Assembly (NCBI GenBank): GCA_017657125.1
Contig: JAGFNX010000383.1
Span: forward strand, 49,197 to 113,196
Source: Scopulariopsis brevicaulis
Lineage: Eukaryota; Ascomycota; Sordariomycetes; Microascales; Microascaceae
Direction of reading: 5' to 3'
DNA length: 64,000 nucleotides
Within the stretch, counting starts at the first letter, position 1. Each line of letters opens with the position of its first letter. The notes below the pieces were generated by a model. It did no database searches. It was not told the origin of the DNA and saw nothing but the letters and a program-made list of their open reading frames with translations. The position numbers were made by a program, and so were the translations under genes. Shown in pieces: positions 1 through 12,317 of the stretch.

Positions 1-2445
1 GGAAGGCTAGGTGCAACGGGGGAAGCATGATGCAGGGTCGGAAGGAGCGTTTGGGATCTCGCGAGGACGCTGTGCTGACGTGACTCTAGTCTTCCACCTC
101 GCCCACTGCGCCTCCGAGTGCGCCGCCCCCGCCCTCTGGGCCAAGCTCAAGTAAACGGACCCTCGCCAATTCGAGCTCCGCGAAGCCCTACCGAGACGGC
201 TTTCCCCCTGCCATGTAACGTCTTGAGCAAAGGAATGATCTGGTGGGCCAACCTTACACCGACGAGAAGGAGACGAGGACGGAAAGCTTGTATAGAAAGG
301 GGGGATAGGGAAGGGAGGAAGGGCTGTTTGACATTTTTGTAACATTGACGCTGTCGGTACCAATAGATTTCACTCTATCACGAAGTGTTGTCCCGGAGGC
401 TTCCCAGCTGTAGGTTGGCTTAGGTGGTTGGCGTCTACGTCTTGCCTTCTGGGAAGAGGCGGGACGGGGATGGGTCTACTATCTGATCGCCTGCATTACC
501 GTCTGAGCGGCCGTACGTAGCGTGCCGGATCCATGGCGAAGATTCCGACCCGGTGTTCGGCAATACCGGGACGTCATGGGCATTAGGATATGTCCACGCA
601 GATGGGACGATGGATAGCCCTTGAATGCGGCCTTGAACGTCATAGTCAGGATCACACGATGAGGTTGTATCTATTCCAGATGGGCAAGTCTGCCTTGAGC
701 CGGGGACAAGCCAGGCTCAGGATGGGTCTGCTATTGGGAGGTAAGTAGGTGATTCACAAAGGGACTACCCAAACGGGGAGGGCTCCTTGAGCCGGAGTTG
801 ACTACTAGCCATCCTGTCGCAACAAAACTTCCGGACCATCTTTCCAAAAACAAAGCCTCAGCCAACGCATATGGCGAGTCGGACGGCATCCTCACGTAGT
901 CGGGTATTCCTGCATTTACACAGTGAGGGTGTGGTCGTTGCCAGCCGCGTCTGGGGTCACACAGCGTCCGATACCTGCGCGACGAGCTGGCGACACTCCC
1001 ATCCCTCCATGCAAGGCATCGGCTGCTCTTCTTGGCAGCATCTCCGGGAGTTGGACGGCTTTGAGGAACCTGTTCGCCCGCCCGCGAGACCGCGAGTACT
1101 CGCTCCTCGCGAATGCAAAACAGTTTTGGGGGCACCCCGGTTGCTGGACGCTGTCCCCGGATGGGATATCGGTGGCCTTTATACCGCGACGGGACTATTT
1201 CCCGGGACATTTGACTAGTTGGCGTTCCTGTCTAGTGGCCACTACGTCCTGCGGCTCCGGACACCGCACATCATACGCATCATTGAGCCATAATAGTTGC
1301 AGGGACATGCCACGATCATCCTGGCTCCGACTGCGGTTGGTATAAAGGCTGCTGTCAACACTACGGGGCAGCGATTCCCCGTCTAGCCGGCAGCCTCCAA
1401 TGACTGGTTTGAGCTTGCACTGCTGGGGTGCTCTCTAACTGTTTCTGGACGCCGTAGCTCGGAGCAGGAGGTTTACAAGTGTAAAGGCTCCCGGGAGTAC
1501 GGAGTACGTACACCCGCTGGGGACGTGTTAGTGGAGGGGCCAAGCCGAGCCGAGCGAAAATCGTTCGGATCCCGCTTTGGTTTGTGTTGGAGTTCTCTTC
1601 GTCGGGGACTACGGGATGATATCCCCGTCACTAACATTGGCAAGGTGCAGACTGTTTGGGAGCCTACACTTCCACCCCAGATAGCTTGCCGGCATCGTTA
1701 GACCATCTACTACCTTGATCGGTGCTTTCAGGACAATGTCCGGGTTAGGCTAAAAAAAGACGGATGTTGACTCAAGATGCCTTTCCTAGTGAGAAGCGTG
1801 GTGGTCAGGGCAGCTGGTGGTCTGACGGCATAGCCGAAAGGGGAGAAAAATCCAGCGGGTGCCGGCAGCTATCTCAATGATGACTTGGTGAGAGGTTACC
1901 GTGAGCTGCTGCCCTCGCCGTTGACAAGCTTTCGTGTTGGGGTTCTCAAGCCCGTGTTCGCGGAAATGATCTAGTGTACCAAGTCCGTCCGAAGGTAAGT
2001 AGCTGCAACGACACGTGACAGAAGACACGAACACGAAGGGCCAGAACGTGTCTTTTCAGCGGGCTCATTTCACAGCAAGTCGTGCCGTGCCGTCTCTCCG
2101 TCCCCGGCCTGCCTCGGCTGGAATCTCATTCGAGAACGCTCGCCGACAGAGTCGTATTCGATCCTCAGACGCAACCAACATGATATGAATCGTTTGACCT
2201 GTACTTTCATTTGAGACGGAACGCTAGGGAGGTCCACATCTCGAGATGCTTCTCCTCCTCCATCCCATCCCTTGCACCTTTTTATCCCCGATCGCCGAAT
2301 CGGTACGCCCAAAAAGGCATCATCGGAGAATCTTACCTGTGCATCTCCGATAATTCGACCTTCGGCCCCACGAGACTAAATAGCGCTCCCGGAATTCGCC
2401 CCGCGTTTAGCGCTGCCAGCAGTGGAGCGCCCACCTCCACACGCC
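1..2445. other. gene-free left flank
   Basis: I see no supportable gene here. Short open frames exist on both strands but overlap each other, show no recognisable domain and have no consistent splice structure. Base composition is mixed and not strongly AT-rich, so there is no obvious RIP signature. A 14-mer at 1470-1483 recurs in inverted orientation at 6332-6345. The last few hundred bases would be the promoter and 5' UTR of the MFS gene that follows. Confidence 0.6.
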
Positions 2446-4081
2446 ATGGCTTGGCTCTCCTCCAAGCCCGACGCCCGACAACCCGCGGCGGACGGCGGCG
2501 GCGCGAACGAGGGCTCGGGGATGAAGGGGGATGCGAAGACGGGCGACGTGATTGCGCCGTCCGACGACAAGTCGCGTGCCAATGTGGGCTCGGCGGACGG
2601 CATCGAGCTGGCGGAGCGCAAGACGGACGACGCCGAGGGAGAGGATGTCGTGCACGAGGGGCGCGTGTACAGGACGTATAAGCGGCGGTGGTTCGGGCTC
2701 GTCCAGCTCGTTCTGCTGAACATTGTCGTGAGCTGGGACGTGCGTCTTCCTCCCCCATTTCAACAAATAATCGATCGAGAGACTGACTTGGATGACAGTG
2801 GCTCACCTTTGCGCCCGTCGCCGAGTCCGCGGCGACATACTACCGCGTCACCCCAACGACGATAAACTGGCTCTCGACAGCCTTCATGCTCGCCTTCCCC
2901 GTCGTCGCCCCCCTGACGGTCCACATCCTCCACCGCGGCCCCAAGCCCTCCATCATGACCTCCGCCGCCCTCGTCCTGGTCGGCAACTGGATCCGCTACG
3001 CGGGCTCCCACAAGGCCGAGCCCGACGGCGGCATCTTTGGCGTCGTCATGTTCGGGCAGATCCTCACGGGCGTGGCGCAGCCGTTTGCGCTCGCCGCGCC
3101 GACGAGGTACTCGGATATGTGGTTCACGACGAGGGGCCGGGTGGCGGCTACGGCCGTCACGAGCTTGGCGAATCCGCTGGGTGCTGCGCTGGGACAGTTG
3201 GTCGTGCCGGAGCTGGTGGCTGAGGGCAAGAGCGAGCAGGTGTCGCGGATGGTGCTGTACGTCGCGATAATAGTAAGACTACCCCCTCTACTCTCTTGTG
3301 CGACGGTGAAGCTAACGGGAGGCAGTCCTCCGTCGCGAGCATCCCCGCTTTCTTCATCCCCGCCGCGCCCCCAACCCCCGTCGCGCCCTCCTCCGAGCAC
3401 ATCCGCCCCCCGCTCCTCGCCTCCCTCCGTACCGTCTCCCGCTCCCGCGAGCTCTGGATCATCCTCATCGCCTACTGGGCCTACGTCGGCCTTTTCAACA
3501 ACATCTCCACCCTCCTCTCTCAGATGATGAAGCCGCACACCTTTTCCGAGGACGAGGCCGGCATAGGCGGCGCGGTCCTCATCCTCGTCGGCCTCGTCGC
3601 CTCCGCCGTCGTCTCCCCGATCCTCGACCGCACCAAGTCCTTCATCCTCGCCATAAAGCTCCTCGTCCCCGTCAACGCCCTAGCGTACCTCGTCTTCATC
3701 TGGATGCCCGCGACGAAGGAGATACCCGGGCCCTACGTCGTCCTCGCGCTCGTCGGCGCCTCGGGCTTCTCGCTCGTCCCCTGCGCGCTGGAGCTCCTTA
3801 CTGAGCTTAGCTACCCCGTTAGCCCGGAGGTGACCTCCACCATCGCCTGGGCGGGCGGCCAGCTCCTCGGCGCGGTCTTCATCCTCATCTGCGGCGCGCT
3901 GGTGGACGGCGAGGACGCGGACCCGCCGGAGAACATGGACCGGGCGCTCATCTTCCAGGCGGTGATTGCGCTGGCGGTCGTCCCGCTTGTGACGGTGCTG
4001 GGGCTGTTTGGGCGGGCGGACAAGGTGATGCTGAGGAGGGTGAGGAGCGACGAGCAGGGGATGAGGGAGTTGGTGGCGTAG
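2446..4081 (+). CDS. MFS transporter, FLVCR/SLC49-like
   Basis: Three exons: 2446-2739, 2799-3272 and 3326-4081, giving 507 residues. A hydrophilic N-terminus of about 85 residues precedes the membrane region. The stretch WLTFAPVAESAATYY, followed by INWLSTAFM, is the hallmark of the first helices of FLVCR-type proteins, which export haem or carry choline and related solutes in animals. About twelve hydrophobic segments follow, with a hydrophilic central loop. The ATG at 2446 is chosen because the frame upstream offers only a GTG. Phases across both introns agree (phase 0 each). The substrate in this fungus cannot be read from sequence. Family assignment is firm; transport role is inferred. 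Confidence 0.88.
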
Positions 4082-4282
4082 TTATGTTGTGTTTTGTTTC
4101 TATCTGCTGTTCCTTTGCGCTGGGTCTTGATTTCTGGCTTTATATGGTTGGATTAAGGCTGTAATAATGTATATATATACGTGCAAGGCTATGATATACC
4201 CCCTCGATTAGCATTACTCTATACCTCTAGTCTTGACCCCAATACGAACACCTACCCGACAACGCCTAGCATGGACTTGGCA

Positions 4283-5849
4283 TCACCTTCCCACAGCCTT
4301 GACACCCACCCTCTCCTCCCACTCCCCCCTCAACTTCTCCATCTCCTTCCAGCACTCCGCACCCAGCACCTCGAACTTCTCCCGATCCTCTCCCGTGAGG
4401 TCCACAGCCCCAGGCCTCCTCCCCCTCCTCCGATCCAACACACCCCTCTCCGCGGCCGCCCTCACCCCCCTATCCCCCCTCAACCTACCATCCCACCCCC
4501 ACCCCTCCACCTCCGTAGGCTTCACAACCGCCCTCCCGAACCTGTCGCACGCGGACCCCCACTTCGTCCTGCCCGCGCCGGACTCCTCGAGGACGGAGGG
4601 CGCCTCGAGCGCGAGCCACGCGGAGGAGCTGGAGGCGGTGTAGGGGTCCACGTTGTGCCACGGGGACCCGATCCAGCGGGCGACGAAGAGGGCGAGGCGG
4701 TAGGCCCAGAGGAGGAAGGCGGGGACGGGGAAGAGGGTGGAGACGAAGATGCCCGGGTGGGAGAGGTAGGTCCGCGGCTGGAGGCGCTCCTCGATCTCCA
4801 CCTCCTCCACGTCCTCTTCCTTCTCCTTGTCTGCGCCGGGAGCCTGGGGCACGCGGAAGTAAGGGGCGGAGAAGGGGCGCACGCCGGGGAGCGTGGCCGT
4901 CAGCGCGAGGACATCCGTCAGCCTCTTGGACCCCTCGTATGAGCCCGTCCACTTTACCCCCTGCAAGTCGTTGAGCCGGAAGTGCGCCTGCGCGGCCTCG
5001 AGGCTGCTCGTCCAGATGATCTTGCCAGGCTTCACGACGTCCCCGGGCGTCCGCGACAGCAGGGGGAGGAGCGCGTGGCCGAGGAGGTAGTGCCCGAACA
5101 CGTTGGAGCAGAACACCGCCCCCAGGACCGCATTATCTCCCCTCTTCTTATCAATATCCCCGGCTCCGGGGCTACCAATGGCCTTCCGCCGGCCTGGAAC
5201 CGTGGCGCCCACGGTATCAATCTTGAAATCGGGCCATGTAACAGACGTCACGAGCCCGACCGTCAAAAACGCCTTGATAGCCCCAAAGAAGCTAAACCCA
5301 GTCCACCCACCATATCCAGCATTGAAAATAACGGCGTCAAGCCTCGGGACCCGCACGTCGGTAAGCACATCCGCCATGCCGTCCCCATCCGGCGGATTGC
5401 TCACGCTCCCCGCCACCAGCCTCCCCGCGAACCCGTACACGTCCGGCACGTCGCACAGGTCCAGCTGCGGGGAGAGTATGTGCACGCGCCGGAACGAGTC
5501 GGTCCAGATGTAGTCGTAGGCGCCGCCCTGGTCGGCCGCGCGCCGGCGGAGGGCGGGGGACGTGCGGGAGACGGTCTCGAGGTGGCGGCGGAGGGCGAGG
5601 ACGGTTTCGCGGGACTTGGAGGGGGAGCGGGTTGTCGGGAGGAGGATTAGGTGCGAGGTTAGGGGGTGGTGGTGGAGGAAGTCGTCGATGAGGCGCTGGC
5701 AGATGCCGAGGCCGACGCCGCTGGGCACCGGGTTAGCTGGGGCCTGGGGTGTCTGGGGTGTCGGGGGAGGGTCGGTACCTGTTTGCGCCGGTGATGAGGA
5801 CAAAGTGTTGGTCCGCCGGGGGGACCGAGTCCCAGGGTGCGGGTGACAT
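4283..5849 (-). CDS. ERG27: 3-ketosteroid reductase (sterol C-4 demethylation)
   Basis: Two exons on the minus strand, 5849-5779 and 5720-4283, encode 502 residues. The protein is a short-chain dehydrogenase. The nucleotide-binding motif TGANSGVG (residues 20-27) is reassembled across the intron. NAG follows at 157-159, a Ser pair at 262-263 and YEGSK at 285-289, so the Ser-Tyr-Lys catalytic set is present. The NAGYGGWTG stretch, the VFCSNVFGHYLLGH stretch and overall order match fungal Erg27, the NADPH-dependent 3-keto reductase acting after C-4 demethylation in ergosterol synthesis at the ER and lipid droplets. It is longer than the yeast enzyme (about 350 residues) because of inserts and a longer C-terminus, as is usual in filamentous fungi. 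It converges with the MFS gene on its left. Confidence 0.9.
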
Positions 5850-6424
5850 TGCGGGCGGTGGTTTTCGTTTGTAGGACGCGAGGCAGGGAGTTGCGGACGG
5901 AGGATCTCGGTCGAGGTGAAAAAGTTGACCGGCGGGATCACGAGCTCCGCGAGTCGAGGAAAGGGGGATAGGACCTCTGTGTGGTACGAGGCGTGGTTCT
6001 ATGTCACGACGGATCACGCTCGATAATTACTCCTTAGAAGAGAATAGGAGTCCGATGGAGTGCTCGTGTGATGCAGCGTTCACATGCCGTCCGGGACAAT
6101 CTCTGGTGGTTCGAGGACGGAGTTCTGGACCTGCGGGTGTCATTGTAGGTGGGCACCTCGAATCTGACCAATGGGAGAGCTTAATTGGGTTCTCGGACAG
6201 GGGGTTACGCTAAATTGTCCTGCAACACAGGGGAGCCACGCTGCTCGGTGGGTGAAACTCTCGTCCACCTATCCGACGAGACGTGATGATAATACTGTGA
6301 GCAGTATTCGATGACATCTCCTCTTGGCTCCTACACTTGTAAACCCCGCGAGTTGAATACCCCGTACCTCATGTATGACGTCAAGTTATAGTTCTTTTCA
6401 TGTTTCCTAACCCGTCCCCCGCCA
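5850..6424. other. intergenic region between ERG27 and AIM32-like gene
   Basis: Contains the presumed ERG27 promoter (both neighbours lie on the minus strand). No gene is supported. An 18-mer at 6256-6273 is repeated exactly at 9413-9430. Confidence 0.55.
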
Positions 6425-7550
6425 CTACCAACTCAACAGCCCCTTCTCCCTGTCAAACCCACCGCGCAGCTGGCTCTCCGGCTTCACAACCTTGCCCTGA
6501 AGCACCGTATACTTAACAATATTCTCGCAGTCCTCCGGCCTCACCCGCGCCAGCCAGATACACTGCGCCGCCCCTTCCGCCTCCGCCTCCTCCTCCTCGC
6601 CACCCTTCGGCGCCGCCTTTGGCTTCACCTCCTCCCCCCCGGCCTTCGCCCTCTCGACATCGTCCACCCCGAACGCGTCCCGCCGCCTATACACCATCAT
6701 GTTGGCCGAGTACTTGTGCCCACCAACGTGCGAGATGAAGTAGATGCCCACGCCGCCCGGCCTCTCGTCGTCGAGGTCCCGGTACAACCCCAGCGGCCTG
6801 AGGTGCCGCTCCAGCTCCTTCCGTAGCAGCGGCGCGCTCTGCCCGCACCGGATGTCGCGCGTCTTCTGCGAGCAGAGGAGGATGAGGACCCGGTGCGGGC
6901 AGGGCCGGCTCGTCATGGGCGGCGCGGTGTCCGCGTCGTCGGGGGTCGGAAGTGACTGCGGGAGGGCGACGGGGGCGAGGGGCGTGGTGTTGGTGGGCGC
7001 CTTGTTGATGAAGTCTTCTATGAGGGTCGGGACCCGTTTCGGCGTGACGTTGTCGATTACGGCGAAGGCGGGGAGGAGTAGCACCCGCGTGGGCTCGTCG
7101 TAGTTTGCCATGCCGCTCGGCGTGGGGATATTTGACGCCGACAGTTTTAGTTTCTGCACCCGTCGTCAGCACACCATTCCAACCGTTGGCCCAGGACTAC
7201 ACCAGACAACCCACCCCGTTACTCGGCGCGCTCGCCTTCCCCATCGCCTGCATGACACTCCCGCTCTCGTCCGCCACGTCATGCACCCAGTCGGTCTTGC
7301 CCGTCGCGACGAGCAGATGCGTCTCCCACGCGCTGACGAAGCCGTACAGCTCGTCCTCCATGTTGACGCTGAACTTGCTCGGGTACCGCACCGTGCAGCT
7401 CTCGCAGTCGTGGTTGCAGTCATCGCCGTCCACCGCCGGGTCCGTCTTGGGGAAGAGGGTGAGCAGCGGGGCGGGCGAGGTGTTGATGGCAAATCTCTTC
7501 GCGGAGGCCACGAGCCGGCTAAAGGTCCAGGGCTTCGATTCGGTGGCCAT
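6425..7550 (-). CDS. AIM32: AIM32-family thioredoxin-like ferredoxin
   Basis: Exons 7550-7203 and 7153-6425, separated by a 49-nt phase-0 intron, encode 358 residues. The N-terminus contains a Cys-rich CNHDCESC stretch and a conserved ETHLLVATGKTDW block. The C-terminal half has the sucrase/ferredoxin-like signature: HRVLILLCSQKTRDIRCG, then FISHVGGHKYSANMMVY, then a VKYTVLQGKV segment. Aim32 of yeast is a mitochondrial thioredoxin-fold protein binding a 2Fe-2S cluster; the Cys and His-Gly-Gly-His motifs here fit this. There is no strong presequence by eye. A Glu/Ala-rich insert lies between the HVGGH motif and the C-terminus. Family assignment is good; the cellular role is inferred. Confidence 0.85.
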
Positions 7551-9734
7551 TTTGACTTTACGCGCCTCCTATGCGCTGTAGCCTAGTGATATGCTTCCGG
7601 GGGCCTCGTGAGCGTGAGTTTCTGAGCCAGGGTCCAGTTGGTGCTGCAGAATGGAGGGGGAACAGAACGGCGGGGGACAGAAATTGTTATCAATCTTATC
7701 AATCAACAACCACCAACGAGGAAAAAGGTGTCGCAAATCCAGAACTTCCCAGACCTCCCCCGCGGACTTATAAGCCACTGGGCTCAGACATCATCCTAAG
7801 TCATCCCCAGCGCAGAAAGGCCCACAAAAATGGATCCCAGTCCCTAGCCCGATCCTCCGGAACCAATCCGCCTCCAGGCACGCGTGAAAGCCCCTCGGAA
7901 TTAGACCCTAGCCCCACCCCGCAGACGTCCGACCCGAGTTGCCGAACCGCGAGCTCCGTTCGGGTGCCCCGCGGTGGCACCGACGCGACGTAGATTTCGC
8001 CAGCGATACGGCATTACGAAAGCGCTTACGGTATCCCCGCCGCGGCCAACGTCGCACCGGGGCACTGATCCGGGTCACCCCTGGACACAGAGCGGAAGTG
8101 CGTGCCGATATCCAACGTCTTTTCGGTGGGGCGGTCGGACACCGATCTGGCTGGTGGGTTGAACTTTATTTTCACATTGCCGCTTTGGGTTTCCGTGTTG
8201 CTGTTTCGCGTTGATCGAACGACGCTTGTTCTTGGCAAGGCTTTCGCCACGACAGCACGGTTATCGCAACCACGCCAACCGAAAGGGTGACCGGGGGTTT
8301 CGTTTAGCATCTTTGGACGTCCCAGGCGGTGATCGTTATACCAGCCGCGCAAGCATGAGAGATCAAGTCAGTGAGGAGGAAGGCCACAGCAGTCATGGCT
8401 CCGACAGCGACCAGGCAGTCCCGTTACTCGGTACATCGATGCTAGTGAAGCTGGGAAAGACAAGTACCCAAAACTCGTTTGCTTGATCTAGACCTTAGAA
8501 GCCGGTGGGCATTAGCGGTCCGGTTGGATTCATGTTTCCGCTCGATACGACGGTTGCGGTCAATCGTGCACTCGAATCGTCGGTGGATTGATGCGCTAGT
8601 CTTGATTGCTTAGACTGGCGAGGGAAAGAATAATCCAGGCTCTCTCCGGAAGAAGGGATCACTGTACACATCATATTTAACCGGCTGCGCGGAAGCTGCA
8701 ATGGGTGCTGCCCTCTTGGAATTGGATATAAGGCTGGCTGAGGGGTCACTCCTCCCTTTCCTTTCCGAAAGGGATACTACCTCTTTTCTCATCTACAGAG
8801 GTCTATCTCTTAACTACTTATACCACTCCACTAGTTCCCGGACGAAAAATAACCAGCAGGAACCCGCTTTCCCTTGCTATATGCAGCTATACACAAATGC
8901 CCGTCCTCCTGTAGGCAGTGGTAGCATCTGATCGCCGCGCTACTCTCTTTATCTTGCTCCTCCCCCCGTTTGGCCGTCTTACCCGGGACTCGCCCTGGAC
9001 AAAGTCTAGTGTATAACACCGCGTAATCTTCACCTTCATATTTGTAAGAGATCTAAGCCATAATCTTCGCCGCCTCCGTGTCGGAGCATCACCGGCGGCG
9101 ACACGCTGCTCGCGTTTGGTTTGTGCACGAGCCCGACGCCCGAAGAGCCAGTCGGAGGATATAAATGACGTAAAGCAAGATGGAAATCTTGCAACCATCC
9201 GGGAAGCAGATATAACCCCAAGTCCCCGAACATGGCTCCGATATAGCGGGGATAGGGATGCTCTCCCGGAGCTGGTCCTCACCAACCGTCAAGGAAATAT
9301 TACGTGATCAGACTAACTCAGCAGCCGCGCACCGTGACAATGCTATGGACCGCACACTGTATCATAGCTCTGCTGTTCAACCGTTGCCACCCCACTTGTT
9401 TTCGCGCGACGGAACTCTCGTCCACCTATCTCAGTGTATCAATCCCGAGCAACACCTTTGCGCCATCTGCACTTGTCGCGACCGAGCTTTCCCCGGACGC
9501 GTCAAATCAACACTCGCGGAAGCTCCAGGAGCCTTCCACGCTCCGCTTTCAGGGTAAGCACACCAACGCCTTTCACCGTTCGCAAAAATATGCCGCCAGG
9601 TGGGTAGCTTCCCGTTCTCCCGTCACAAGCCTGAAGCCCGCAGCCCTTCCGAACACAATCGCCTAGCCCAATTGAACCCAGCTTCCTGCCACGTTGACCT
9701 CTCCATACCTTCACGTCCACACCACAGCACAAAG
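7551..9734. other. 2.2-kb intergenic region
   Basis: No gene is supported. Open frames are short, overlap on opposite strands and show no domain. The right end (about 9500-9734) is C-rich and likely the HP1 promoter and 5' UTR. Holds the second copy (9413-9430) of the 18-mer seen at 6256. Confidence 0.55.
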
Positions 9735-10881
9735 ATGCCGCGCCGCACGAAGCCAGCCCGCCGCGCGGACAGCTCCGGCGCGAGCTCCCCGACCAGCAAT
9801 TGCAAGCCGGTGAAGCCCAAGAAAGTACTAAAACGCAAGGCAGCGATTAGCGACGACGAGATGTCTGAGCGCGACGTTGTGGAGATGGTGCACGAGAAGT
9901 CGGGAGGGAGGTGGACGGCGTTCGCGGAGCGGGCCGAGGAGGAGGACCTCGCGGGTCACGATGATGAGGAGCTCGCCGCGGATACTGGAGATGCTGGTGC
10001 AGAGGAAGAGGGCGACGAGGACGAAGATGACGAGGAGGAGGACGAGGACGTGTAAGTTGGATGGTGCCCTGCTTGGATGCTCGCAAGCTAAACAATGCGG
10101 TAGCTTCGTAGTTGAGAAGATCCTTGACCATATGATGGACCAGGTACGTTTTCTCTCCCGCCGGGTCTCACATCTAGCTAGATGCAACCACTGACACTGA
10201 TTGGTCTAGGGAGCGCTCATGTTCAAGGTCAAGTGGGAGGGCTATAGCAAGAAGTCGGATCAGACCTGGGAACCAGAGGACAGCCTGAGGTACGGCAGCT
10301 AATCCCACTACCGTCTTCTGGCGACGTTCTAACCAGCTGCGCATAGGGAGGGCGCCGAGTCCATACTCGAGCAATACCTAGCCGACCATGGCGGCATCGA
10401 GCAAATAATCGAGGAGACGCAGGAGGCCGCCAAGACGAAGAAGCGCGGCCGCAAGCCCGCCGCCGCGGCGACATCGAACAAGCGCTCCCGCCGGAACGGG
10501 CACCCGGCGGACTCGACGCCCCCAGCGAGCGCCGCCAAAGCGGGCGCGTGGCAGCCGCCCGCGGGGTCGTGGGAGGACCACATCGAGAGCATCGACGCGG
10601 CGGAGGACGAGACATTGGGGAAGCTGGTCGTATTCCTCAACTGGAAGAACGGCAAGAAGACGAAACACAACACCGACGTCATCTATAGGCGGTGTCCGCA
10701 AAAGGTGGGTTTCGAAGATACCGGTTATCGGGCTGGGCCTTGGGTTGCTGACGGGGTGTTCTAGATGCTGCGGTTCTACGAGAACCATGTCCGAATCGTA
10801 AAGCACGAGACAGCGGAGGGGCAGGACATTGGAGAGATGGAGAGTGCTGTGCGGGATACCGAGGCTAAGAACGAGGCATGA
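9735..10881 (+). CDS. HP1: heterochromatin protein 1 (chromo and chromoshadow domains)
   Basis: Five exons: 9735-10051, 10104-10143, 10210-10289, 10347-10704 and 10765-10881; 303 residues. A basic then very acidic N-terminus (Glu/Asp run near residues 85-105) leads into a chromodomain at about 106-162: VFVVEKILDH, KVKWEGYSKK, TWEPEDSL. A basic hinge (KKRGRK) follows, then a chromoshadow domain at about 218-280 starting SWEDHIESID, with LVVFLNWKNGKK and a C-terminal RFYENHVRIV helix. HP1 binds methylated H3K9 and dimerises through the chromoshadow domain; in fungi it also links to DNA methylation and silencing. The first aromatic-cage position is Phe rather than the usual Tyr; the Trp and Tyr of the cage (KW, GY) are kept. 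All four introns preserve phase. Confidence 0.93.
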
Positions 10882-12131
10882 GAGGTCCCCCCTTCACGGT
10901 CTTGTACTCTCCTGTGAGCCGGCATTAACGATGGTTGTGGGGATGCTCGGGACCGGGGTTCCCGGGCCCGTCGCCCGGTTCCACTGGCGCCGAGGACGTT
11001 TCTATATTTAGGGCGTGGAGTGGTTTACCGGGGCGCATTCGGTTCGTGTACATTTGGGGGATGGGGGCGCTATCTGGGCGTCCAGTTGTAAATCTATTAC
11101 CTGGGATGGGGGCCATTGGGGCGGAGGGCTCGATGCAGCAAGCAGTGTGTTTCTCTTACTCTGGGATCATGGAAAGGAAGATAAATGTAGATAATTAACA
11201 GTTCACGTCATCATGGAGCCATACAAGTCGAACTCGAGACAACCCTGCTGCTGCTACCCAAGTGCTCGGCGATCGACTTCGTATAAGCTGACAGTCGTCA
11301 CCCAACCCGGCACGCAAAACGCTCACAGCCCCCATCCAAACGACCCCCGCCAAGAAACAATCCCCGAGGCTGGGAAGAAAAAAATCCCATCAGCACCGTA
11401 GCACACGTTTCGAACGGGGCCCTAGCAAGGGGTAAGGAAGATATACCGCGCGCTGATTGGGCGGCGCGGGGTGGTTGGTGCCAGGGGCAGGTGCGCCTCC
11501 CAGCCTTGCTTTAATCGGGTGGCGGGGAAACGGTGGGGACCTTGCGCGCTTGAGCTGCGAGCTTCTTATATGCGGTGGGTTTGCGCTTGGGGGGCTGGGC
11601 GCGGAGACTTGGGAAATCTGCTCTTTTTTTGATAATACTGCTCGAGCCTCACCAAGACAATAACTCCTCATTTCTCGAAATATTCTACAGTTTTTGGAGG
11701 AAAGACTTGGTTTGGGCGCGATATTGGGAACTTTACAGTGCTGGTTGCTCCGTCGTTGCTGGGCACCACCCCGCCATCCGCCATCCCGCCATCCTCCCGC
11801 GCAGCTGCATCCTCGTCCCACCCGACAGCCTGCGCAAATCTCGACCTTCTCTCGAGGAGGATCGAACAAAATCAAGAGATTTCCCAGCTTTTCCGGGAGA
11901 AAAAGGGTACGTCGCTACACCTATGACCAGATGGATTTGAGGAGATCGCGCGACTTACACGACGCAGGAAACTTGCTTCGCCTTTCGCTATCGCTCAGCC
12001 TGAACCGACCCGAACCGACGACGACTTCGCGCTCTCGCTCGCTCCACCTCCACCCGCGGAACCCCCTCGAAAATCCCCCCTACGAACCTCCACTCCGCGA
12101 ACCTCGACTCCCGCGGTCTCCCTCCGCCAAA
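10882..12131. other. intergenic region upstream of small TM gene
   Basis: Downstream of HP1 and upstream of the small membrane protein. No other gene is supported. Pyrimidine-rich sequence from about 11960 to 12130 looks like a 5' UTR, and GTACGT near 11907 with CAG near 11968 could bound a UTR intron. Confidence 0.5.
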
Positions 12132-12317
12132 ATGGTCAAGCAAAACGACGTAATCGCCATCATAGTCATCGTCCTCTTCCTCGTCCTGGCCCTCATATCC
12201 TTCGGCATCTACCGCCTCGTGCACACGGCGCGCCGCGACATGAGCGTCACCTCCAACTCGGAGAGCAGCAGCTCGAGTAGCGGGAGCGGGTCGGGGACGA
12301 GTATAGTTGACCACTAG
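12132..12317 (+). CDS. small single-pass membrane protein, 61 residues
   Basis: A single-exon frame of 61 codons beginning MVKQNDVIAI. One strongly hydrophobic segment lies at about residues 7-28 (rich in Ile, Val and Leu), followed by a short basic stretch (HTARRD) and a Ser/Gly-rich tail. The ATG sits in the context CAAAATGG, downstream of a pyrimidine-rich leader. The positive charges after the helix suggest an N-out, C-in or tail-type topology, but this is inference. The same frame is open well upstream, but that part looks like leader sequence (Arg/Pro/Ser-rich). No domain family is recognised. The composition (a clean helix, then a polar tail) makes it more credible than the surrounding random frames. 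Confidence 0.55.
   Translation: MVKQNDVIAIIVIVLFLVLALISFGIYRLVHTARRDMSVTSNSESSSSSSGSGSGTSIVDH

Noticed and set aside
731..1210. 159-codon minus-strand frame in the left flank
   Set aside because: Arg/Ser/Pro-rich composition without motif; typical random frame in GC-rich DNA.
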